Below are positions 24,201-36,690 of a DNA stretch of 64,000 nt, piece by piece. Position numbers and translations under genes: made by a program. The stretch is from Plasmopara viticola. Taxonomy: Eukaryota > Oomycota > Peronosporomycetes > Peronosporales > Peronosporaceae. Under the pieces are notes generated by a model. That model did no database searches and was not told the origin of the DNA. It was given only the letters and a program-made list of their open reading frames with translations. The stretch covers positions 248,001 through 312,000 of the forward strand of contig MBPM02000050.1 of assembly GCA_001695595.3 (NCBI GenBank). The letters run 5' to 3'. Numbering within the stretch: position 1 is the stretch's first letter; the number at the start of each line of letters is the position of its first letter.

Positions 24201-27200
24201 GGGTGAGGAAGGCATTACCTGCTGCTGTGATAACGCATTCGTCTGGAGGCTCCACACGGACACGTGTCCGTCAGCAGAAGCAGATGCCCACTGAAGGTCT
24301 CGCGGGTGCAGTGCAATGTCGTGTATTTCAGAACTAAAGTTGAGCATGCTCTTTACTTTGTCACTGACCTCAGACAGTGGTTTCGAAAAGGACGGGGATA
24401 TTGGCACTGCATCGTCCAAAATCGACTCGAGATCAACAGAAAGGACCTGACCCGTACTCAATACGATACAGGCTACCGCCCCTCCATCCAGCACCCGTAG
24501 ACCACGTACGTGCGTGTCATTACTCCTGCAATCATACACTGAAACCGTTCGTACGAGGTGCAAGAAGGTGCTGGCTCTGACTCGGCTTCTTGACGCATTC
24601 ACTCCACGTGGTGAAGTATCTGCCTTTGAATACCGCCACACTGCCAGTGATCCATTGCGTAGAGCGCCCAACACGACTTGAGACGCCGACAGATGCTCCA
24701 GTGCAACGACTCCGTGGTCCTCTTCGGTGTTTAATGAACCAACTGTGTACGCTGCCACACTGCTTTCCCAAACTACAATCGCGCCGTCTTCTCCGCCAGT
24801 CACGACAAAAGGAGGGACGTAAACAGCACACGTGATTGTCTGAACGACAGCATGGCGTCCAAAGACGCCTTGCTGAGCACTCACGTGCCCCGTGGCTGGA
24901 TCTAAGCTCCAAAAGGTCACGTGATCGACGCCTCCACTAACAAAAGCTATTCCCGTGTCAAACGACCCGGCAAATCGACCAAACAGTACCGGTAAACGTG
25001 TCATTGCCGTGTACGTCATCACAAGCTTGCGCTTCCACGCGTAAAACACCAACGTGTGTACGTGACTCAGCGCACTTATCCAGATTGCGGCTACCAAGTC
25101 ACTTTGAATGCTTCGATAGTCACAATCGTTCGCATCACAGAACTCCACGGCAAGAAGCACGTGGCTTTCATCCGAAGAGAGAAATTGCGTACCGAGTCTA
25201 GTGACTTGCTGGTACGAATCGTCAGCTCCTGGCATGGACGTCTTTTCAGTCCGTAAGAGCACAATTTCGTCGTCCCGACGACCTCCGACGGCTAATAGTG
25301 GCTCGGATGGATGCTTGACGATACAAGACACAGAGTGTCGAAGCCCCGTAGTTACAAGACGCTGTCGACGACCGAATGCGTGCAGGTGACGCACAACAAG
25401 CAACGAGCCGGCACCATATACAAACGATCCGTTGCCGAAACAAGCCAGCGACTGGTTGACGCTCATGTTGCGATGATTGAATCCGTACACAAACGACAAC
25501 GTCAAAGCGAGATCAGGCGCTTCAGATCGCTGCATGTCGCTCTCAAGCGCTTGACGAACAGCGATCGCAGGCAAGACGTCACGTTCGGATCGCCGTTGGG
25601 ACCCGTGCTGCCACTGTTCATCGTGGGCATCGATGGGAAAGTAAAGTTCGTTTAATCCAAACGCCTCGAGTCTCTTACGAAGGAGCTGATCGAATCGGCA
25701 AGCGGGTCGAGGCTGCACATCGGCAAGCTCCTTGTCCACGTGCCATTGACAGAGTGCAGGGTCAAATTGACTACCAGTGACGACGATGTCTCCGCGAAGA
25801 GCAAAGTCCCCAAACACAAACGGACGGCTGCAAGATGAGTCACCACGCACGTGGCGAGTGAGGTGTGTATTCCCTACTCGTCTTGTTAACCAGCTTGCGG
25901 CGTGAGGTGGTGGTGAACACGGAAACGGAACGAGATTCATATCTCCGTGACCAGTCAACACCAGGGTAAGTCCTTGAGTACTGTTGGCCACCGCAAAGTC
26001 ATTCGTCGTTAACGCCAAGCCACTGACGTCATGGCCAATCGAGACGCTATGCGTTTGCCATCGAAGCATACGAAGAAGATTGGACGCAGTGACGCGCGTT
26101 CCAGCACGTTGACGAAGGTCCCAGAAACACAGCGTTGAGCTGCCATGTTGAGCCCGAAGAAAGTTGCCTTCGACGGTAAAGTCAAGGGCATGGGCGTATC
26201 TATCCGTGACCGTGTCTCCAACGTCCCGTCCTTGAAGATCAAGCAACATATAGCGAGACAAACGTCGACCATCCGACTCCAGTCTGTAGAGATAAATGAG
26301 ACCATTGGCACGCGCCACTGCAAGCAATGGATCCGTCGCTATTGGCCCAAATCGCATCGTCTTCACTGCTGCGCTCGTGTTCTTCATGACTGTCTCAATA
26401 GTCATGCGCAGGCTAGACGACCCATTCATTCGCCGTGCTAGTAAGACCGTACCGTCTTCGCTACCGATGGCAAAGCGTTCTCCATCGCTACTGAATGCCA
26501 GCGCACTCGGAGTAGCTGAGGCCCCGGGAAAGTGAAGATGCTGGATAAATGTACGACGGCGAAGGCTCCAGAGTTTCACAGCTCGTTCGTTCACGCCACA
26601 CGAAGCAAACGTGCCTCCAATGGTACACGCAGTCGCGAGACCACGCGTGGGTTGTCCCCTGTGTCCTGATGCCACGATAGTCGGCGCGACAGAAGAAGCA
26701 GAGACTTTGTCGTCCACTTCAAAAATGTTTCCCATTCGAGTCGCGACAAGAAATCGTCGACGGTGGGCATCATAATCCAGTGAAATAATACGCAGATCAT
26801 CATTCTCGAGACCATTTTCGAGTCGGCAAAGAGAAGACGTGGAGGATGACGAAGCGAGCAGTAGCGTGTGGAGATTAATCGCTTGTCCAATCGAATGCAG
26901 TGTCGAGTCCCATTGTTGGATTTGACCGTCTTTGCCAGCGGAAAAGAGTACCATCGACTGGCAGGACAGGAGACACACGTTGACACTAGTCAGAGGTTCA
27001 TGCGCCTGGACACTACGCGTCAATATATTGCGCTCAAAAAGCAACAACTCGCCTCGACCAGTGCCGACTACAGCCGCCTGTAGACCATAATAAACGACAC
27101 TTAAACACACGGGAACGGTGTGCACACCCACGTCGACAGGTCCGTGCCAGTGTGGCTTCTTGTGCTTGAAAAAACGGTCATGGACGTGATAAAAAACGAC

Positions 27201-28846
27201 AAAATGGGCACCGACCACGACAATCTCATCGCCGTCTTCATTCAATGCAAGCGCCAGCGGTCGACTGGTAAGAGAACGGTCGCTTTTCCCTCGTGCTCTC
27301 AAATGCGCACGACCTGACGCTACCACGGCTTCTTTCTGCCAGTTCCACAAGGCCATTGAGGCGCCGTCATCACTACCAATGGATGCAATCAAAGCCTCGG
27401 TCTCATGAGGTTTCTTCTTCCTTAAATGACTGCTCAGTACCGCAGTCGACGACTTCCCTGCATTGCTGCGCTCACTCATCGACAGCGCTTGTGTCTGTCG
27501 AAGCGTAGCCGTTGCCGCTGATGCAACTGCTGGAAAACTAACGTGTGCAACTCCCACGGGATGGAAGGTGCGCAACACTGCGAGACATTGCAGGGTTTTC
27601 GAGCTCCATACGTGGACGTTTGCCCCTCCCTGATTGTCGATGGTGCTGGCCGCACAAGCGTCACCTGTTGCAACGACGTCTCCACTGGCATTGACAGCCA
27701 AACACCCAATGGCACGCTGATGGCCACAGTAGTATCGCTGTTCGTGACGTGCAGATAAGTACAAGACAGCATACTTTCCGACAAAGTACACGGCTTCACC
27801 CGTAGCAACGAAACGACAGGCATTGCGAACGGATGGTCCACACGTGCCGTAGATCCAGTCTAATCGCAGATTCATGGGTACTGGCATGCCAGTCGTCTCA
27901 CACCCAAACGCAGTACGACTTCGTAAAGGCTGCCAATGCGGCTCTTCCAAGAATCGTTTCCCATTTACCTCATAAGCAGTTTGACATTGAGTGAAAGCTT
28001 GGCAATCTTCCACATCAAGATCCGAATCGTCGTCGCTGCCATCGGGTAGCGACAATGCGTCTTCAAACCCCACGGCTTTGTCAGCAATCAGCCGAAATCG
28101 CTCAACCTGAAGCATAAACTCTCGATTCCGACGCGCCCACGTGATAAAGTCGTCAAAAGTCAGCACCGACGAGCCCTTGTCGACCTGAGAAAAAGCATTT
28201 TCGGCAAGTCCAAGACATAGCCTCATCGCATCGATCGAAGAGGTAGTGTCTCCAGTAAACAAGGCCATGCCAATCAAAACAGATTTCATCAAAAGTGCCT
28301 ACGACTTTATAGGTAAGTATGCAATCCAAACAAGGAAAAAAACAGAGGCTGCGTACCAATTCCTGCAACGATAAACACCCATTGTGGTTGAAATCAAAGA
28401 GATTGAACGCGACTGCATCCACGAGATTAGTGCCGGATCCCAGTTAGAAAAGACGCAGGTCACGTACATCTCGCCTTGTCTTCAAACGTGGCGCGGCACA
28501 CACACGCCAGTGCCGCCAGCACTTCCAATCCGTCCACGCGCCCGTCGTGATTCCTGTCCAAAGCTTCAAACACTTCTTCAACGCCAACACTCTCGGGTGC
28601 TTGACACAGCAAAAACGTTTCAAATTGACTGGCTGTGATTGCAAACCCAAAAGTCTTCTGGAATCGGCAATGCAGCTGCTCTACGTCCGCCAACGTCCCT
28701 GTGCACATTGAGATCCACAAACTCGATTAGTCGAGACTCAACGCAACAAGGCGCGTCGTCGCACATCGCGCAAACTCTCTCGTTTCCCGCCGCAGCTCCA
28801 CGTCAGCATCTACGAGACGGAATGGCGTCCCATTGGCAGCTCCCAT
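21234..28846 (-). CDS. EF-hand plus triple HELP/WD40 protein of the EML5/6 type
   Basis: A very large cytoskeletal protein of about 2477 aa in four exons: 28846-28765, 28698-28468, 28412-28357 and 28298-21234, with introns of 66, 55 and 58 nt. The phase-matched joins rebuild two canonical EF-hands, DRNHDGRVDGLE and DFNHNGCLSLQE; the latter spans the exon 3/4 region and is preceded by FNLF. Three HELP-like motifs (LDWIYG near residue 272, FVYGFNHRN near 1061, LDFVYGLNA near 1862) each precede a block of WD40 repeats, the arrangement of animal EML5/EML6, which bind microtubules. Calcium control through the EF-hands is inference. The start MGAANGT could be N-myristoylated. Exon 1 is the least certain; a start at the later MCTGT is the alternative. 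Confidence 0.85.
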
Positions 28847-29414
28847 GAAAAGCACGATCCGTCCGCCTTTTCAAGATCGCGGATGGTGTGGTGCACACTA
28901 TTTCCCCGATGCGCTGTACCACGGTGCGCGCCCATTGGACTGGATGTACCACTCAGCGAGCACTTTTGACGTCAAGAGCACTAATGTGCATTGATAACGT
29001 ATGGGTAAAGGTACATCGAGAGCCGACGATTCAGATCAACAAAGAGACTCGGTCTCACTTTCTTGCCATCGCAAGACTTATGTCCAGTGTGTCCCCGGGT
29101 TGTACCAAGCGACGGGTACGCGACAGCCGAATGTGAGGACAACCGCACTTTGTACCTGTCAAACTCGCCTGAAGTATATAAATAAACGTCGAAAAGGTGG
29201 TGGACGAAACAGTCCTTCATTGAAGCTGTACCACTTGCCATTAAACGTTTTTCGTGGCTCTTAAGCTCGTGACCGGCCTCGAGTCGGTGACCAACGCGAG
29301 CGCCGCAAGCCAATCGACGTCCCAGTCTTGCAACGGGCCTCACGTCGGGCGTGGCCTCTGCGTCGAGCGCGATTTGTTGCAGTCGTGGGCGTTTGGAACG
29401 GACTGGCAGCCTCA
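28847..29414. promoter_or_regulatory. Divergent intergenic region between EML and GPCR-PIPK
   Basis: 570 bp separates the two head-to-head start codons, so both promoters must lie here or overlap it. On the plus strand CTTCATTGAAGC (near 29216) carries a TCATT core like an oomycete initiator. No open frame with recognisable content was found. Confidence 0.4.
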
Positions 29415-31949
29415 ATGGACCACTTTTTTGTTACATGGCAGCTCACGGCCTTGCTCTCTGCTCTCTTGTCGAGTCTCATCATGCTCTTCCTCTTTCTCAA
29501 GTACCCACGGGTTCGCATCCATCCCGGTCCCGTCCTCATGTGCATTTTAATGAGTGTGAGTATTGCAAGCATCATGCGCGTGGGTCTCCATGCGTGGTAC
29601 ATCTTACTGGAACCAAAGGATCGGGGAGGACCTGTACCCGCGACACTTAGCCGGATTGCCAATGAAGAGCTGGGGAACGACGCAGGGCCTCTGGAATCCT
29701 ACGTGCCCTTTTTCTTTTGGTGTTACTTCTTCTTTTCGACCTCGTCGACGCTCTGGTTTCTCATGCTGGCGCTCGATCTCATCTTTTCCTTGTCCAATCC
29801 CTTCTTGCCCTTCAACGCGGATAACGTCAAGCACCACATCGTCGCGTGGCCTCTGGCGTTGGTCTACTGCTTGATCTTTCGCTTTCTATTGGACCAACTC
29901 CAGTCGAAAGCGACCCCCAACGTCGTGCTTTTCTTCGATCTCCCCGCGTATCTTGTGCTCGTGTATATCGGAGTGGCTTTGGTGCAATCGCGACGTCGGA
30001 TTCGGATCCTTGAAAGCCACGCACATGCCACCACGGAACGCATGGCCAAGCGGATCTTACCGTATCTCGGAGTCTTTGCCACCCATACGCTCGTGGCGTT
30101 GAGCATATACCTCGCACAGCTCGGCACGGGGTTTGGTCGAAGGACCCTCAATGCATTGGATCAACTCTCGCTCGTGCTCGAAGCCTTGACCCTCTTTGCT
30201 CTCTTCTTTCGCGATGCTGGCGTGTTGACGCCCGCCATTCAACCACGGGCAAACGCTTGCAGTCAAGACAGCAACGCATCGAGAACGACCATGTCGCCTC
30301 ACCTTGCAGCAACTGAACGGGCGACGGTCATGTCACTGTCGGGAGACGGGGGGCCACCTCTACACTGTCACGACGTATCGAACAAGCTCCGGATGGATGT
30401 GATGCGGTACATGTCGAAGGGCATCATGCGGTCGATTGAAATGGCTCAAGCCGTGGAACAAAAGGCAAGTCGATCGCAAGCGAAAATCGAGGTCACGGGC
30501 TCCGACACGGACGCCATGTGGGAGGAAGAGGGCGGCTACTTGGGCGTGAGCTTTCGTGACTATACACACGTTGAGAGTATGGGCGTCGTGGTGGTGGGCG
30601 AAAAAGGAGGCACGATGCTCAGTTTTCGCGACTGTGCTCCAAAGATCTTTCATCGCATTCGAGCCCAATTTCACATTGACCAAGACTTTTATCGGGAATC
30701 GTTCGATCCGTCGCGGATCTTGAGCGAACATGGCTCGGAAGGCAAGAGTGGGAACATCTTTTACTTTACCGGTACGAGAATCAACGTCGTGGGGTCTTCT
30801 TGACATGGCACTAACTTTCTTTGCTTAGCAAACAAACAATTTATGGTGAAAAGCGTCCCGAAGGAAGAGTTTGATACCTTGCGTGCCATCTTGTACGTTG
30901 GCGTGAAGTAGAGATTGCTTTCTTGGTTCTGATTGACGTTAACCCTGCGTGTCGTGTCGTATCCGTCTAGACCACACTACCATGAGTATCTCCAGTCGAA
31001 CCCAAACACGCTCTTGTGTCGCTACTTTGGCTGCCATTCCATCTCGTTGCCAATCGGCAAGCGAAGAATGTACTTTGTCGTGATGCAGAATCTCTTTAAC
31101 AAAGGACCGGTCGACCAGCGCTTTGATCTCAAAGGCAATCGCGACCGTCGGCAGGCAGTGAGTGGTACGACCATGGCACGACTCATCGAAAGTGCCAAGG
31201 ATCGAATCGCGATTCACCAGCTGTTGATGGATATCGATTTCCTCAAACTGCGGTCGGGCATGGCCCTCTCGTACGCCCACACGGCGTTGCAACAAGACCA
31301 GCTCTGTAGTGACTTTGTCTTCCTTGCAAGTCGTGGGATCATTGACTATAGCATTCTCTTGGGTGTGCAATACACTGACGAGCAGTTTCGGTCGCATGGC
31401 GCGAGTCTCAAGTCGCACGATCAGAAAGAAGTCTACTACATTGGCATTGTCGACATGTTGCAGCGGTACAATTGGCGGTGGACGCTCCAGCGTTGGCTCT
31501 TGGGCTGTCTTCTCTGTAAAGATCCACACGACGTCAGTGCTGTGCCTGCGAACGAATACGCGTCTCGGTTGGCGGATTTCGTGCGCGATAAACTCTTTGC
31601 GATGCAACCTCCCGATTCGATCAGTTTTCACAATGACTACCGTGCCCACGAGGTCGATCCCTACCATCATTTCTACACTTGTGAGTCCCGTGAGCCTAGT
31701 TTTGCACTGTCACCGCACGCGTTGCTGGGGGTCTCGATCTTAGAGTCGAAACACGAGACGGACAGGGACATGCACGATTTACCAGTGTATTACACGCCAA
31801 CTGCCATGCATTCGATCGGCCAATCCGAGCTCTCGTCCTCGTCGTTGTCGTCGTCCTTTTCTCCATCGATGGCGTACTCGTCCGTGTGTGAGAGTCCCGT
31901 CGCGAGGGCTTCCGAGACGCCAAAGCCAACGACGGTCTTCTTTGTATGA
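29415..31949 (+). CDS. GPCR-PIPK: 7TM receptor fused to phosphatidylinositol-phosphate kinase
   Basis: Membrane receptor-kinase of about 799 aa, made from exons 29415-30771, 30829-30892 and 30971-31949, with phase-matched joins and donors GTACGA and GTACGT. The N-terminal third has about seven hydrophobic helices (for example LLSALLSSLIMLFLFLKY, LWFLMLALDLIFSL, YLVLVYIGVALVQ). The C-terminal half is a PIP kinase: FMVKSV (ATP-binding Lys), FVVMQNLF, FDLKGN with a following Arg, IDYSILLGVQ (matching MDYSLLVGIH) and YYIGIVDMLQRYNW. The activation-loop region has SAVPANEYASRLADF. It is thought to couple an extracellular cue directly to PtdIns(4,5)P2 synthesis; the family is known from oomycetes and Dictyostelium RpkA. 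Ligand unknown. The C-terminus is Ser-rich. The next gene starts only 99 bp downstream. Confidence 0.92.
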
Positions 31950-32048
31950 CTCGCGCGACTTTGTAGTAATTTATTAAAAACGAAAATAACATTCATATGG
32001 GAAACGGTATCCTGAGGTTGTGTCCACCACCTTATTTATCGTCGTGCA

Positions 32049-33319
32049 ATGGAAAAGGAAGGTAAAGCAGGCGCCGCGGTTCCCATCCGTCGCCGTGACT
32101 TGACGTCTTGTTTGTATCGACGTTAGGATCGACGGGCTATGCGTGGGAGGGTGAGCTTGAGCGCAGTTGGGATGTGATTGAGGAAGACGCTTCGGGGAAT
32201 CTCAAGATCCATCAAGCCATACAGACGCAATCTCGCCAGCGGTAGGCACGATAATGGCAGCGTTGGAGTCCACGTAGCACTAATTATACCTAATTCTATA
32301 GCCGCTTGGAAATTGCCCGTCATGTGCGAAAAGGGTTGATCCGGTACACGTACGTTGTAATGGATTTATCCCGTGGGATGGCCATCAAGGACTGGAAACC
32401 ACACCGTCTCGCGTGTACCAGCGACGTGGTGCAGCAGTTTGTTCGTGACTATTTCGATCAAAACCCAATTTCGCAACTAGGGATCATTGGCATCAAAGGC
32501 ATGACGGCCGAGAAACTCAGTGAATTGTCGGGCAATCCCAAGACGCACATTGAGCGAATCGCTGCCGCCTTGGCCGTGGAGAAGGAACCGTCCTTACAAA
32601 ATGCACTGGAAATCGCGCGCACTTCGTTAAAAACCGTCCCTGCGTATGGGAGCCGGGAAGTCATTGTCATTTACGGCAACTTAGTGACTGCTGACCCGGG
32701 GGACATTTATCAAACATTGATGGCACTCAAGCGAGAGAATGTCCGCGTATCTTTTATTGGGATTGGAGCTGAAATGCATTTATTGCGTCGGATTGCTGAC
32801 GCCACGAACGGCACGTACCACGTCGCAATGGATGCCGACCATATGAAGCGATTGATGACCGCCTATACGTTTCCGTCGCCGACCGTGGCAACAGCAGCCT
32901 CGCGCTTTGCGACATTAGTCGAAATGGGCTTTCCCCAACGTCGGAGTGGCGCCCTGTCACTCTGTACGTGTCATCAAGTGTTTACGACCGTCGGCTATTT
33001 GTGTCCACGGTGCAAATCCAAGAGTTGCGACTTGCCGACGACGTGCCAAGTGTGCAATTTGCCGCTCGTCTCGTCGCCACATCTCGCGCGATCGTACCAC
33101 CATTTGTTCCCCGTGGCTAAATTTACCCAACACTTGCTGCAAGCAAATACGCAAGACGCAGTTGCCATCAAGGCGAAAAAGTGTTTTGGCTGTCTTTTGC
33201 TACTTGAAATGGACGTAGAAGGAGCCGCGTACGAGTGCACGAGTTGCCACAATGTCTTTTGCAGTGAGTGTGATATGTATGTGCACGACTCGTTGCATAA
33301 TTGCCCAGGCTGCAGCTAA
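32049..33319 (+). CDS. SSL1: TFIIH subunit p44 (SSL1/GTF2H2)
   Basis: Core subunit of TFIIH, which acts in RNA polymerase II initiation and nucleotide-excision repair and stimulates the XPD helicase. Exons 32049-32061, 32127-32241 and 32302-33319 join in phase to give 381 aa; the first exon is only 13 bp (four codons plus one base). The N-terminal GYAWEGELERSWDVIEED is a signature of the family. It is followed by a von Willebrand A-like domain (RYTYVVMDLSRGM, SREVIVIYGNL). The C-terminal zinc region includes YLCPRCKSKSCDLPTTCQVC and a C4 RING-like CFGCLLL, YECTSC, NVFCSECDMYVHDSLHNCPG. The length agrees with human p44 (395 aa). Confidence 0.93.
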
Positions 33320-33470
33320 GATTTATTGTTAAATATAAAAAATACTATTGGGTAGGATAGCAAATGACCAGAACTTGATGTATCGCACAAACGTGCAATT
33401 CAAACAACAGGTACCACCATAACTTTTATTGCAACGATGGGTACTCGACATCAAACGTACCTCTCTCTCT

Positions 33471-34635
33471 CTACATCGACAACGTCGACAACGTTGGCGA
33501 CGCCAAAGTCCAGTATGCGTACGCTTTGATCTGTCCAGTCGTCCTTGTGAGCTCACTTTGCACGATATCCATACCATTCGAGTACGCCGCGGTCTGCATG
33601 CAGCTCGTGCACACGTTGGCGGTCTGGTGTACCACTCCTCGAGTGTGTGCTGGTACGAAAAACATTTTTTTGGGTACACAGCAGTGAGTGCAGCATTGGT
33701 GCATGCATATCTTACATGTTCGACGTCGGACCAGGTTGCCTTGAATGATCTTTGCGCAAACGTGACAGAGCTTTGCCGCTTTGCTCGGCAAGTTCGCTCG
33801 TCGTTGTTTCAATTTCCGATTGAGTTTCTTGATCATTGCGTACTCTCCAAGCCTCCAAACGTAGACTAGACTACTCATTGAAAGCGTCGTGGCAATTCGG
33901 AGTGGCATGTCACCCATAAAGTCAACAAAGGCTTTCACGTACGTCTCGACTACTTTTGGCCTCGTTTGACGAAAGAAATGCGACAGCGTCAGGTTGCCAC
34001 GAACAACTTTGTGCTCGTGAAGGTCTGGTACACTAGGAAGTGTGATGGAGTGAAGCAATTGAAAGCCAATGCGTTCGCCAGTCGATGTCGTCGTGATGCC
34101 CGTCGATTCGAGGTAGACAAAGTCTCGACAACGCACAATCGACCGCATCATGGGGGGGCCAGCGTTCAGTGTCCACTTAATTTGGACACTACGGAACGGA
34201 TCATCGGGTGTGGCATGGACGATGGTATCGAGGATCGCACAATCGAGACAATTATTCTCGACGTAAAGCGCTTTGACTTTGGCCTCTTCCGTCGTGCGGT
34301 CAATCGCAGCATACATGACATCATCGAGGTCGCCAACGATGGGACCCGACCAAAAGGGGACTCCCGTTTCGTCTTGACATGTGGGAATTGCTCACGCGCG
34401 ATAGTCGACGTGCCTTGAGTGCTTGGCGATCTTCGTACACGGAGACGTTTTCGAATTGCTTGACGTGCACCCACTCGGTGGAGTCCACAATGCCATTATT
34501 GCAATACAGATGGCGTTCGTAGTCTTCAATCATTGCCAAGACAAAGACGTTAGCGAGCTCAAGAAGCGCCTCCTTGTCGGAAGGAACGAGGTGAAGGGGG
34601 GGAATCGGTCGGTGCTTGAGCGGGATCTTTGCCAT
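33471..34635 (-). CDS. START and FYVE-like zinc finger protein, frame disrupted
   Basis: Two frames must be joined. From 34635 the first reads MAKIPLKHRPIPPLHLVPSD and continues through EWVHVKQFENVSVYEDRQAL. The second, entered between about 34398 and 34322, reads IVGDLDDVMYAAIDRTTEEA and on to 33471. Together they make a START-like lipid-binding fold (DDPFRSVQIKW, RDFVYLESTG, GFQLLHSI) followed by a cysteine-rich FYVE-like finger (LCHVCAKI, RTCKICMHQCCTHCC, NVCTSCM), an architecture common in oomycetes and presumed to act at membranes. The frame change is either a 1-base indel (true lesion or sequence error) or an unusually short 37-nt intron. Convergent with the p44 gene, 151 bp away. Confidence 0.75.
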
Positions 34636-36614
34636 GAGTAGTGGCTGCGCTAGAGACTTTAAGTGAACAAGTGGCTACAAGTGTTGCATATCTTCGTTGA
34701 TCCAGCTGGCTACCTAATTCATTTGATCCGGCATCTACTTAAAGTGGACCAAAGTCTTGATTGATTGCACAATGTTATTGTGCGTTGGACTTGCATGGTA
34801 CACGGACTCGTGCAAAAAGCAGAAGAAAGCAATCTTGATTCCATATGCACTGCCGAGCTTGAAATATAAGGAGAAGATAATGGATTCAAATCTTCGCATC
34901 TGTTTTAATGGCTGTGAAACGGGAAAGACCGCATACTCGCAAGTTGCAAAACGCAAAAAGGCCCGCGAGTAGCTAATTACCCGCTTTTGTTGAATCAGGT
35001 GTTTTGTTGTCGTGCAATAAATCATTCAGATTTGAAGGCTTGGATTTTTTTATTGACTTACAAACAAAGTAGTAGCTTTATACCAAATTTCGCAAATGTC
35101 TCCAAAGAGAGAAAGACTTATCTCCAGTTCCGTTGAGAACTCGGTGCATCGAAATTATTAGCTTCGTACACCATGCGTTGTGGAACAGATCTAAATGCGA
35201 AGCGCACCCGATGCAGTGTTGGTTGACTGATAGTCGAGAAAAATCGTGCTCAGGAGCTAGTTTTGTTTGACTTAATTTTCGTGAACACGGGATCGTCAAA
35301 TGTATCTTGCTTTACTCGGCAAATATCCAAATCTTTATTCACAACATAGTGCGAGGCCGAGTTCCTCGATCAAAGAAGTGAGCCGCAAATGAAGCTGGCG
35401 TTGCAGCTGCGCCTGGGGGCTGTGTACAGCAATTGCCAAGTCATACGTTTATAAACCGGTCGAGTTGGCACAGCTTAATCCATGTGTATCATGTAGACGA
35501 GTGAGTCTGCACCATTCCCATGATCATAGGCGTAGGCCACCATATAATTGTTTGGCTTGGGCAATTGAGCTCGATCTATCCACTATTATAAATGTACTTG
35601 TTGAAAAAACAGGGACACCAGATTTTTAACGTTTTATTTTATTCCGCCCGGCAAAATAATTACGAGCGCAACAGCATTGGCCGCAAGTACCACCGTTGTC
35701 ACGCTGCGACCCGTCAAAAGTTACTACGGACTTCAATATCGACGCTTCGCACAGCGTCACTGTACTAACATGTGGCCTGAACATCTCCCCGACTCGCCCA
35801 AACGGTGTAATTAAGAGTCATCGTACTAATACAATCTACCTATCTTTTGTATCAGCGTCGTTGATTTGACACAGATGCAAAGCATACCTGGCCTCAATTA
35901 CAGCGAGCCCAGATCTTTGAGCAGTAACCTTAACCATATTGCCAGCGGGCTCAACTGTATTTGTATTTATTATTGAGCTATACAGTATTAATATCCAGCC
36001 GTTAATAGATTTGCCCTCTCGCGTCTTCACTTAAATAATATTATTACCATTTTACTGTTACTTATACTTTTTAAGCTCTTTAGTACTTGCCTAAATATCG
36101 ATTTGCTGACAGTATCAGCCTTAGTGTCTTCTGACTCAGACGGCTAAGGCGCCGTTTAAACTCGTGCAAAAGCAATTTCTTCAAGTCTCACATTGTAACG
36201 TGTAATGTGGGCACTCTTTGTACTGAAAACTGCTCAGAAAGATCGTCAATATGATTATGCGGTGACAAACACAGAGTTTTCTTCCAAGATCCATTAAACT
36301 CGCCTAGAAATTTGACCGTCACCTTGGTTTTGAGATCACTTATTGAGTTCCGATCGAGCCAGCGATAGTCAAGCTAATCCACACAATGAGGATGTCACCA
36401 ACCTCATGTATCGCCCTCTGCTCTAGATGCAAGCAATCTTCTTTCGTGTATCTTAAAATTCTACTCCTCAACTAAAATATGAAAGCCTACTTTTGTTTTT
36501 TACAAACTCTGAAGTCGTTTACGAACAAGGAACGTCTTGCCATGGCAACATCCAATGATTACCTCATAAATAGATAAATTTCACTCGATGCATTGTTCAA
36601 GCGTCACTAATATT

Positions 36615-36690
36615 GTGAGCCAATGCAAGAAAAATTGGCAAAGATTTACTTAGTGAGCCAATGCAAGAAAAATTGACAAATCCAACCCGG
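36615..36690. repeat. 38-bp tandem duplication (partial)
   Basis: GTGAGCCAATGCAAGAAAAA occurs at 36615 and again at 36653, a period of 38 bp, with the second unit incomplete. It looks like a replication-slippage duplication inside relic DNA. Confidence 0.75.

Noticed and set aside
34735..35025. 96-codon minus and 71-codon plus frames just upstream of the START-FYVE gene
   Set aside because: Neither has a recognisable domain; they overlap each other on opposite strands in AT-rich DNA.
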